Below are positions 8,544 through 15,597 of a stretch of DNA of 64,000 nucleotides, piece by piece. A model generated the notes under the pieces. The model saw only the letters and a list, made by a program, of their open reading frames with translations. It ran no database searches and was not told the origin of the DNA. Source of the DNA: RGIG1959 sp045604545 (GTDB lineage: Bacteria > Bacillota > Clostridia > Oscillospirales > Acutalibacteraceae); the NCBI GenBank assembly GCA_045604545.1, contig JAZUOG010000057.1:26444-90443 (forward strand). Reading direction: 5' to 3'. The translations under genes and the position numbers were made by a program. Every line of letters starts with the position of its first letter. Position 1 is the stretch's first letter.

Positions 8544-10775
8544 TTATCCATTGGCTTTTGTAAACACACGCTTTGACAAGGCGTAGAGTGCCATGTCGAG
8601 CGGAATAATGACAGCGGCACACAGCATCGTGATGATCGCCATGGTTTCATTCGGCAACACGAATACCGTCTCGATGGGAAATCCGATGAATGCCATCAGC
8701 GCGGGCAGAGCATTCGCGAGAAGGAGCGCTCCCGCGAAAAAGCCGATCGTCATTGTCGCACACAGCACGCCTCTGGCGAGATTCAGCGGACGGCTGACGC
8801 GTGTCAGCTGGACAAGCCATGTCAGCCCTGTCAGATAGACACACAGTGTCGAGGATTGTTCGGTCGAAAGCCCGAACAGCGGCGCAAACAACAGCTGTGT
8901 CAGCAATACTGCCGCGGTGATGATGACGGCACTCGGTACCGCGTGACTGAGCACCGTGTGCAGGAAATGCCCTTTGACACGGTCGCGGCAGGGTTCGAGT
9001 GTGAGGAAAAATCCCGGGATCGATTCCGCAAAAACGGCGATCAGCGTCAACTGCAACGGCTCAAACGGATAATCCATCGGTGTGAAAATGGCGCACAGTG
9101 TGACGAGAAACGACATGATGGTTTTGACGAGGAAGAGGGAGGCGGTGCGGGTGATGTTGTTGATCACGCGGCGTCCCTCCATCACCACCGTCGGCAGTGA
9201 CGCAAAATCGGAATCGAGAAGCACCAGCTGAGACACCTGCTTGGCGGCATCACTGCCCGCCGCCATCGCGATGGAGCAGTCCGCCGCTTTGAGCGCGGGC
9301 ACATCGTTGACACCGTCACCCGCCATGGCGACGGTATGCCCTTGTTCCTTGAACAGGGTGACCAGCTTCTTTTTTTGTTCGGGTGAGACACGTCCGAACA
9401 CCACATAGGTCGCCGCCGCTTCGCGGAGTTCCTCATCGGTGGTGATGGTAGAGGCATCAACCGCCTTGTGCCAGTTATCAAGCCCTGCCTCTCTGGCGAT
9501 TGCCGAGACCGTGGCAGGGTGGTCTCCCGAAATGACGCGAAGCTGCACGTCCTCCTTGCGAAAGAAATCGAGGATCTCTTTGGCGTTTTCGCGGATCTCA
9601 TCTTCAATGATGAGCGCGGCGAGCGGGGTCAGATGATCGGTTTTGGGGTCAGCGTGCTCGTTTTCGCAAAACGCGACAAGCAGTACGCGCTTACCTTTGG
9701 ATTCGTATTCCGCAAGTCTTGCCGACGGCGAGGTGTTCAGCAAACGGTCATATGCGCCGAAAAACACCGTGCCGACACCGCCAAAGGAAACACGGCTCCA
9801 TTTTCTGTCGGAGGAAAACGGACGCACCTCTGTCGCCGTATAGGCGGCCGTCACACAGTTCCCGAAATGGTTTCTGACAGCGACGGCGGTGGCGTTCTGA
9901 TCGCCGATGGCGTGAATGGCGGCGGCGATCAGCTCGTTGCGGGCGGCATCGGACATGTTGTCCGACAACGGCACGACCTCGCTGACACTCATGGTGCCTT
10001 TGGTGATGGTGCCGGTTTTGTCGAGGCACAGAAGCGACACTCTCGAGAGTGTTTCGATGCAATACAACTCCTGCACCAGCGTGTTCTTTTTGGCGAGCTT
10101 CATGACGCCCACCACCAGCGACACGGTCGTCAGCAGGATCAGTCCCTGCGGCATCATGCCGATGAGGGCGGCGGCGGTGGAGGTGACGGCATCTTTGGCA
10201 ACAAAACGCTCCGAAAACCATTCACACGCCATCAGAATCACCGCAAACGGGATCATAAATGCGCTGGTGAAACGGATAATACTGTTGATGGAGTGCATCA
10301 GCTGAGAATGCAATCGTTTATACTTTTTGGCTTCGGCGGTCAATTTGGAGGCATAGCTGTTTTCACCCACGCGCACGGCGCGTGCCACACAGCTGCCGCT
10401 GACCACAAAACTGCCCGACAGCAGTTCGGTATCGCGCTTTTTCACGATCGCGTCCGCTTCACCCGTCAGGAGGGATTCGTTGACCTCCGCCTCGCCGTCG
10501 AGTACGACGGCGTCAACGGTGATCTGATCGCCGTTTTGAAAAATGATAATCTCATCTTCGACGATGTCGTGAACGCTGATGGTGACCTGTTGTCCGTCGC
10601 GAATAACGGTGGCTTTGGCGGCGTTGACAAGCGACAGCTTTTCAAGCGTTCTTTTGGAGCGAAGCTCTTGAAAAATGCCGATGATCGTGTTGACAATGAT
10701 GACGCCGAGAAACAGGAGATTGTGATAGGACTTCACCAGAACGAGTGCCACGGCAATGATGATGTTCATCAGCAT
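8544..10775 (-). CDS. Cation-transporting P-type ATPase (E1-E2), N-terminal start unresolved
   Basis: P-type ATPase with the phosphorylation motif LCLDKTGTITKG (D252 counted from ATG 10775), the TGEA actuator loop, the hinge GDGVND and about eight hydrophobic segments. It resembles the Firmicutes subfamily near MgtA/YfgQ; the ion is not predictable from what I see. Recognisable sequence continues upstream in frame (GLSADEVHARRRDG, then KPLSRILIDNICTLFM) to about 10935, so the real protein is probably about 790 aa. No ATG, GTG or TTG exists in that extension; an ATC at 10916 follows AAAAGG. It lies directly behind the Cys-rich protein gene, in the same frame, separated by one TAA. Confidence 0.85.
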   Translation of the reverse strand: MLMNIIIAVALVLVKSYHNLLFLGVIIVNTIIGIFQELRSKRTLEKLSLVNAAKATVIRDGQQVTISVHDIVEDEIIIFQNGDQITVDAVVLDGEAEVNESLLTGEADAIVKKRDTELLSGSFVVSGSCVARAVRVGENSYASKLTAEAKKYKRLHSQLMHSINSIIRFTSAFMIPFAVILMACEWFSERFVAKDAVTSTAAALIGMMPQGLILLTTVSLVVGVMKLAKKNTLVQELYCIETLSRVSLLCLDKTGTITKGTMSVSEVVPLSDNMSDAARNELIAAAIHAIGDQNATAVAVRNHFGNCVTAAYTATEVRPFSSDRKWSRVSFGGVGTVFFGAYDRLLNTSPSARLAEYESKGKRVLLVAFCENEHADPKTDHLTPLAALIIEDEIRENAKEILDFFRKEDVQLRVISGDHPATVSAIAREAGLDNWHKAVDASTITTDEELREAAATYVVFGRVSPEQKKKLVTLFKEQGHTVAMAGDGVNDVPALKAADCSIAMAAGSDAAKQVSQLVLLDSDFASLPTVVMEGRRVINNITRTASLFLVKTIMSFLVTLCAIFTPMDYPFEPLQLTLIAVFAESIPGFFLTLEPCRDRVKGHFLHTVLSHAVPSAVIITAAVLLTQLLFAPLFGLSTEQSSTLCVYLTGLTWLVQLTRVSRPLNLARGVLCATMTIGFFAGALLLANALPALMAFIGFPIETVFVLPNETMAIITMLCAAVIIPLDMALYALSKRVFTKANG

Positions 10776-10937
10776 GAACAGCGTGCAGATGTTGTCGATC
10801 AGAATGCGCGACAGCGGTTTGGTGATGGTTTTGGCGGTTTTGTTGATACGACCGTCCCGCCGACGGGCGTGAACCTCATCAGCGGAAAGGCCGCGCTGAA
10901 AAGCGGGAGCGCTGATAAGATCACGACCTTTTGATGG

Positions 10938-11357
10938 TTATTTGGTTTTGACGGCGCGTACCGTCAGCGACAAAATGCGTTTGCCGGTGCTTTCTTTTCC
11001 TTGAAGGGTGGTTTGTCCGCCGCAAACCGCGCACAGCGCGGGAGCTTCCTTGTCGTCTTCGATTTTGAGCGACAGCACGAGCCCTTTACGTTCGGCAATG
11101 CACGCGCGTTGGTGTCCGCTGAGGATCTGCACGTGAGAACAGTTGCAGGGAACGGCGGGAACGGGCTTGTCCTTGTCGGGGTCAAGCATCTGCTGATACA
11201 GCTTCGGGCAATAGAGCAGGTCGTTTTGTGCCACACGGTCCTGGCTGACGAAAAAACGGTCGACCAGCGTCAGCGAGCACACGCCGTGTGTCATATAATA
11301 GCAGTTGGCTTTGGTCAACTGAATGGTTGCTTCCACAGTGCCTTTCACAGCATCCAT
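10938..11357 (-). CDS. Hypothetical Cys-rich protein (possible zinc binding)
   Basis: A 139-aa protein I do not recognise. It contains spaced cysteines (CYYMTHGVC, PCNCSH, CAVCGG) that could bind zinc, and no membrane segment. ATG 11357 lies about 9 nt from AAAGGAG; an overlapping GTG at 11366 is too close to that site. It is the middle gene of a three-gene minus-strand set (SLOG protein, this one, P-type ATPase), suggesting a shared stress or ion-related role by context only. Confidence 0.65.
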   Translation of the reverse strand: MDAVKGTVEATIQLTKANCYYMTHGVCSLTLVDRFFVSQDRVAQNDLLYCPKLYQQMLDPDKDKPVPAVPCNCSHVQILSGHQRACIAERKGLVLSLKIEDDKEAPALCAVCGGQTTLQGKESTGKRILSLTVRAVKTK

Positions 11358-11362
11358 GTATG

Positions 11363-11710
11363 TCACTCTCCTTTATACGGTAAATAGATCACGCGTCTGC
11401 CGATTTTCAGACACTGAGCGATCACGTATTGCGTGCCTTTGGATTTGCCGTCCCACAGCGCGATCACCATGTCGGCGTATTCAATGATGCGGTCGTTGCG
11501 CACAAGCGGTGCGCGCTTGCCGTAGGTGTCATAGTCGGGAAGAAATTCCTTGAAAGGAATTCCGAGCCGCTCGGCGAGCGCCTTGGCTCCCGTGTCAACA
11601 CCGACGGCACCGCCGCTGATGATCATGGAGGTGGAACGCGGAAGGTAGTTTTCAAGTTCCTCTACCGCCGAGACGGGAATGTCCCGACTGCCGACAATCG
11701 CCACACGCAT
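11363..11710 (-). CDS. SLOG/DprA-like nucleotide-binding protein
   Basis: A 115-aa single-domain Rossmann-like protein with IVGSRD at the N terminus, SGGAVGVDTGAKALAE in the middle and ALWDGKSKGTQYVI near the end. These match the SLOG fold (DprA, LOG and DUF2493-like proteins) that binds nucleotides or nucleotide-derived ligands. First gene of the minus-strand set; an AAAGGAG lies upstream of the ATG. Function unknown. Confidence 0.75.
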   Translation of the reverse strand: MRVAIVGSRDIPVSAVEELENYLPRSTSMIISGGAVGVDTGAKALAERLGIPFKEFLPDYDTYGKRAPLVRNDRIIEYADMVIALWDGKSKGTQYVIAQCLKIGRRVIYLPYKGE

Positions 11711-11734
11711 ACAGTGTTCCGCTCCTTTATCAAA

Positions 11735-11765
11735 AGTATAAATTCATCTTACCGCATATTGTCAA
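11735..11765 (-). promoter_or_regulatory. Probable promoter of the SLOG-ATPase set
   Basis: Minus strand TTGACA (11765-11760) and TATACT (11740-11735), spacing 19 bp, which is longer than ideal. Confidence 0.35.
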
Positions 11766-11852
11766 AAAAAGCAATCGCTTTTGCGGTTTGGCAACAAAAA
11801 AAGCGACACGACGAATCGTTCGCTTTGAAGCGTCATGACCACCATTTGGTAT

Positions 11853-11881
11853 CCATAAGTCGCCCGTTTTGCGGAATAGTA
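11853..11881 (+). promoter_or_regulatory. Possible sigma-F/sigma-G promoter of spoIVB
   Basis: CCATA (11853-11857), 17 bp, then AATAGTA (11875-11881) approximates the forespore consensus GYATR/CATNNTA with one mismatch in each element. Forespore control is what is known for spoIVB in Bacillus; the site itself is inference. Confidence 0.3.
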
Positions 11882-11906
11882 ATGGTATCAACGCAAAAAG
11901 GAGTCG

Positions 11907-13037
11907 ATGAGGTTGAGACGGTTGTGGCGTGCGACGGCGGCGGTACTGTTGCCGCTTTGTGCGGCGGTATTTGTGGGTGTGGGGCTGGCGAAGGTGAATT
12001 TACCCTCGGCGTATTATGTCACCGAGGGGTGCGAATTATCGCTTTCGGGCGGCATTCTGAAAGCCGATACGAGCGACGTGTGGCAGACGTCGTCATCGCC
12101 CGAGGGCGGCTATGAAACGCAAATACGGCTTCTCGGTGTCATTCCTGTTGCCGAGGTGCATGTGGAGGTGACCTCTGAGCGGGAGGTGGCGGTGTGCGGC
12201 GTCCCGTTCGGCATCAAAATGTTCACCGAAGGGGTACTGATTGTCGGGATTGCCGACGTGGATACCCGTAAGGGCGCTTACAGTCCTGCTTCGGAGGCGG
12301 GACTGCGCGTGGGGGACTGTATTCTCGCCGTTGACGGGGAAGAAGTGACCACCACCGATCAGGTTGCGTCCATTGTGGAACACAGCGGCGGCAAGCCGCT
12401 GATCATGACCGTCAGGCGGCAGGGAGTCACCTTTGATGTCGCGCTGACACCTGCCGCGTCCATCACCGAGCAATGCCTGAAAGCGGGACTGTGGATCCGC
12501 GACAGCTCGGCGGGCATTGGCACTCTCACGTTTTTTGACACCGAAACCAACGTGTTCGGCGGTCTCGGACACCCTGTCAATGATGCCGATACGGGACAGA
12601 CCATTCCGATTTCTTCGGGGGAGATCGTTCCGGCGTCGGTGTTCGGTGTCAACAAAGGACACGTCGGCGCTCCCGGGGAACTGCTGGGCAGTTTTCTGTC
12701 CGGTTCGTGGGGCGTGCTGACGGCAAACGATGAGACGGGACTTTACGGTGTCCTCAACGATCGACCGCCCGTGTATGCCACCCTTCCCGTTGCCTATAAA
12801 CAAGACGTGTCCGAAGGTGCGGCACAGATGATCACCACCGTCAGCGGCAGTGCGCCGAAGGCATACGACATTGTCATCGAGGAAGTCGATTACCGCGACG
12901 ACCAACCGACCCGCAACATGGTGATCCGCATCACCGACGAGGAACTGCTTGAAAAAACGGGCGGTGTGGTGTGCGGCATGAGCGGCAGTCCCATCATCCA
13001 GAACGGGGCGCTCGTCGGCGCGGTCACCCATGTGTGA
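11907..13037 (+). CDS. spoIVB: SpoIVB forespore serine peptidase, C-terminally truncated
   Basis: 376-aa homologue of the SpoIVB signalling protease that crosses into the intermembrane space and triggers sigma-K activation. Visible parts: an N-terminal membrane anchor (residues 10-30), a PDZ domain (about 95-170), the S55 peptidase His in GLGHPVND (H222) and the catalytic Ser region GMSGSP near 358-362. The protein ends at GAVTHV, where homologues normally continue for 20-50 residues (a VNDPT.GYG-type segment). After the TGA, none of the three forward frames resumes SpoIVB and the DNA turns AT-rich. I infer that an island inserted here; whether the shortened enzyme works is unknown. Confidence 0.9.
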   Translation: MRLRRLWRATAAVLLPLCAAVFVGVGLAKVNLPSAYYVTEGCELSLSGGILKADTSDVWQTSSSPEGGYETQIRLLGVIPVAEVHVEVTSEREVAVCGVPFGIKMFTEGVLIVGIADVDTRKGAYSPASEAGLRVGDCILAVDGEEVTTTDQVASIVEHSGGKPLIMTVRRQGVTFDVALTPAASITEQCLKAGLWIRDSSAGIGTLTFFDTETNVFGGLGHPVNDADTGQTIPISSGEIVPASVFGVNKGHVGAPGELLGSFLSGSWGVLTANDETGLYGVLNDRPPVYATLPVAYKQDVSEGAAQMITTVSGSAPKAYDIVIEEVDYRDDQPTRNMVIRITDEELLEKTGGVVCGMSGSPIIQNGALVGAVTHV

Positions 13038-13092
13038 GTATGACGATGATAACTACATCCTTAAAGCGTTTCCTTTATATATTAGACGAGAC

Positions 13093-13129
13093 AGAAAGCA
13101 TTTGCCATTCGGTGAGTGCTTTCTTTAAT
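13093..13129 (+). terminator. Probable terminator downstream of truncated spoIVB
   Basis: AGAAAGCA and TGCTTTCT arms with a partly paired loop, followed by TTTAATTT. Confidence 0.55.
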
Positions 13130-13312
13130 TTGAATCTAAGAGTGGTTTTGATGGATATAAGAAAACATTTTAAGTGCTAGGTTATATTCTAATTGTATAC
13201 AGACGATCAGAAGAGCATAAAGAATCTAAAATATGGATTATAAATATAAAACGTATCAGAAAGAAAATATGCTGATAATATATCAAATAAAGATTTTTTA
13301 TCAAAAACAATA

Positions 13313-13356
13313 AAAAGTCAGTTTGTGATTCGGTTTAAGAATTACAACTGACTTTT
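13313..13356. terminator. Hairpin, possible second terminator
   Basis: 11-bp perfect arms (AAAAGTCAGTT / AACTGACTTTT) around 22 nt; A and T runs on both sides suit either strand. Confidence 0.45.
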
Positions 13357-13441
13357 GTAAAAGATTATTAGATTGAAATAAAATAGCGGTTTTAAACTGG
13401 CTATCCTAAAAATTAGGCGCATATATAGCGGAATAAAGGTA

Positions 13442-13469
13442 TTGACATTCATTAAATAACCTTTATAAT
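13442..13469 (+). promoter_or_regulatory. Consensus sigma-A promoter of the RADAR-like operon
   Basis: TTGACA (13442-13447), 16 bp, TATAAT (13464-13469): both hexamers perfect. Located about 180 bp before the first gene. Confidence 0.75.
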
Positions 13470-13473
13470 TAAA

Positions 13474-13520
13474 ATGTATAATTAGATTGATTTTTATGTA
13501 TTTTGAATCTAATTATACAT
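13474..13520 (+). promoter_or_regulatory. 15-bp inverted repeat at the operon transcription start
   Basis: Arms ATGTATAATTAGATT (13474-13488) and its exact complement (13506-13520) with a 17-nt spacer begin 5 bp after the -10 element. It could be a repressor operator or a 5' leader hairpin. No regulator gene is adjacent. Confidence 0.6.
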
Positions 13521-13648
13521 AAAATACTATTATAAATCTATTTCGAATAATCAAACTCCAATTATGATGCTTTCACATGTCATTTTGTTATATCATACAT
13601 TGGAGTGAGTGTCAAGTGATTTTTTGATGTTTGATAGGGGATGGCGTT

Positions 13649-15577
13649 TTGGAAAAGAATTCTATTGTGAATATAAGTGAAGCAGCATTAGGCGGTAGTG
13701 GGCATACTAGTTTTTTGTCTTTTTTGAAGAAAGCATGGAATGCAAATTATAAATATGTTGCTTTTTTTGCTCGCCGGTGCTATGCCCTTAATAATGAATA
13801 TATGCATTACTTTACAGAAGAGACAACATCACGCATTATTTCTAATAATGCGTTGCTTTTGTATGTCGATGAATTCGTTAATCATTACTTGGAGAGAGGA
13901 TATTTCCCCGGGGTGTTGTTGTGTGATGATCTTTTGCTTCACGGGAGAGGTGTCGCAAGGCTACTGTATAGTCTTGAAAAACTTATTATTGATAAAATCG
14001 AACAAAACACTTGTAGCAAATTGTCGGAAAATGAGAAGAATTATGTTCATCAGGAACTGATGGATGCAATTGATATTAATATTTATTCGATGGGTGTAAA
14101 TCCCATTTTGATGGAAGGATCTTTTAGTTGGAATATTGAATCTGTAAAACAACAATACGAGGATGAAATTAGAGATTTATCTCAACGTTTATCATTATGT
14201 TTACAACAGTTTAACGTGCCCAATACTAGTTATCGTTTTTCTATTCAATTACCTATTGACTTCATCCTGAAAAACGATTGCTGGCATAGTGTTAAATGGT
14301 TTTATCGTGGAGAAGAAAGAGAAGTGTATTATAAATCTATTGATAATGACTCGGTTAATTTTTTATCTATAGTTTATACACATGGCGGAAATCTTCATAA
14401 TACAGAGAATACAGTATGGGTTACGGGATTGTCTGTCGGTGGCGATATGTCTGGTGAATCCTTTGAAGAGATTTGTGTTGCGATTGTGAAGAAGTTGAAA
14501 GAAGTTAATAATACTGGAGAATTTACTTTTTTAATTGATATTCTTCAAGAGAAACAAGTGTTGTTACAAAGACAACGGGCTCAATTAGTGTCTTTTATTT
14601 TGTCAATTATAAATATATATGATTTTTGTGATGCGTGTAATATTAGTTTTCAACAGATAAAAGAATTAATAGGAGAATCCGCATATAACATTATTGAAAA
14701 TAACACCCATAAAATTGCTACAAATTTTGGAGTCGAAGGAGATACTCTTCAAGGAATAACGCGGCTTACTGTGGATGCCGAACTCGTTATTGATTTGAAA
14801 AAGTTGATTATTCCGTTATTTTCCAAATATGCAGTATCGTTATTAGACAATATTGAGCAACAGGAAAATAACGAAGGACAAACCGATTATGTAGCTATTA
14901 ATGATGCTGCGGAAGGTGTGTTTTATTCTGTTGGAATGTGTGCGGAAAAGGAAGCATATGACATAAGCACTAATGTGTGTCATTTTAAACCATTAGAAAA
15001 AGGAGAAGATTTAATCTCTCTTTCGGATTATTTGTCAAGAATGATTAGTGTTTTAGCGCCGCATCAAAAAATAAATATTTATGATTTATTAGCATGCCAA
15101 ATCTCACTTGTGGATAGCGGTTTGGCAGCAATGAATTATGCTTATGATCCACATAAAAACAAGGTGCAATGTATGCTTAAAGCAGGAGAGTTATCTACTT
15201 TTACAATGCCACGCAAATTGCACTGGTTTATTCCTGCATTAGCTTTGATTGAAAAGAACTCGATGAATCATAACGATGTTCCTAGAGAAAAAATATCGGC
15301 TTTTATAGATCAACTTGCCATTTGTGAAAGCAACGATATTACCCAAAACGAAAAAGAGGCATTTTTGTTTTTAAAAGAAAATGGAGTTGCGTTTATTGAT
15401 GCTCTGTACAGATGTGGACAAACAATAGGCGGGTGGAATATTAATCTTTTAACAGTTAACGATTGGCGTGGTAATAATGATGGTGATGAAACATCTTATT
15501 TAAGATATGTTATTTATCATGCTAAAAGACAGGAGTATTACCTTCATGAAGCAAAACTGTTTTTGGATATGGAATGA
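13649..15577 (+). CDS. Unrecognised protein with phosphoribosyltransferase-like motif, first gene of RADAR-like operon
   Basis: About 642 aa; I do not recognise the full-length family. TTG 13649 is chosen because AGGGGAT lies 8 nt upstream; a TTG at 13631 would add six residues. Near residues 88-101, GVLLCDDLLLHGRG fits the PRPP-binding loop of type I phosphoribosyltransferases (four hydrophobics, DD, then a G-R-G turn), preceded by a helical segment as in that fold. The remainder (residues about 150-642) is mostly helical with no motif I can name and no membrane segment. It ends 20 nt before the RdrA-like ATPase gene and shares its AT-rich composition, so it is probably co-transcribed. It may be a nucleotide-handling or sensor partner; this is inference. 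Confidence 0.75.
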   Translation: MEKNSIVNISEAALGGSGHTSFLSFLKKAWNANYKYVAFFARRCYALNNEYMHYFTEETTSRIISNNALLLYVDEFVNHYLERGYFPGVLLCDDLLLHGRGVARLLYSLEKLIIDKIEQNTCSKLSENEKNYVHQELMDAIDINIYSMGVNPILMEGSFSWNIESVKQQYEDEIRDLSQRLSLCLQQFNVPNTSYRFSIQLPIDFILKNDCWHSVKWFYRGEEREVYYKSIDNDSVNFLSIVYTHGGNLHNTENTVWVTGLSVGGDMSGESFEEICVAIVKKLKEVNNTGEFTFLIDILQEKQVLLQRQRAQLVSFILSIINIYDFCDACNISFQQIKELIGESAYNIIENNTHKIATNFGVEGDTLQGITRLTVDAELVIDLKKLIIPLFSKYAVSLLDNIEQQENNEGQTDYVAINDAAEGVFYSVGMCAEKEAYDISTNVCHFKPLEKGEDLISLSDYLSRMISVLAPHQKINIYDLLACQISLVDSGLAAMNYAYDPHKNKVQCMLKAGELSTFTMPRKLHWFIPALALIEKNSMNHNDVPREKISAFIDQLAICESNDITQNEKEAFLFLKENGVAFIDALYRCGQTIGGWNINLLTVNDWRGNNDGDETSYLRYVIYHAKRQEYYLHEAKLFLDME

Positions 15578-15597
15578 TTAAAAGGGGATGAATCGTG

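Larger units (their letters stand above)
13038..13648. other. AT-rich intergenic junction region between spoIVB and the RADAR-like operon
   Basis: About 610 bp with no convincing gene. It holds two hairpins that could terminate spoIVB (13093-13129 and 13313-13356), a near-consensus promoter (13442-13469) and a 15-bp inverted repeat (13474-13520). Composition drops sharply relative to spoIVB, supporting a transferred segment starting at about 13038. No tRNA or integrase gene is present. Confidence 0.6.

Noticed and set aside
9468..10934. 488-codon plus-strand open frame opposite the P-type ATPase
   Set aside because: Antisense shadow of a well-supported ATPase; no ribosome site or recognisable domain.
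13038..13648. tRNA or attachment-site gene at the island edge
   Set aside because: No cloverleaf-like sequence found; hairpins present are terminator-like or operator-like.
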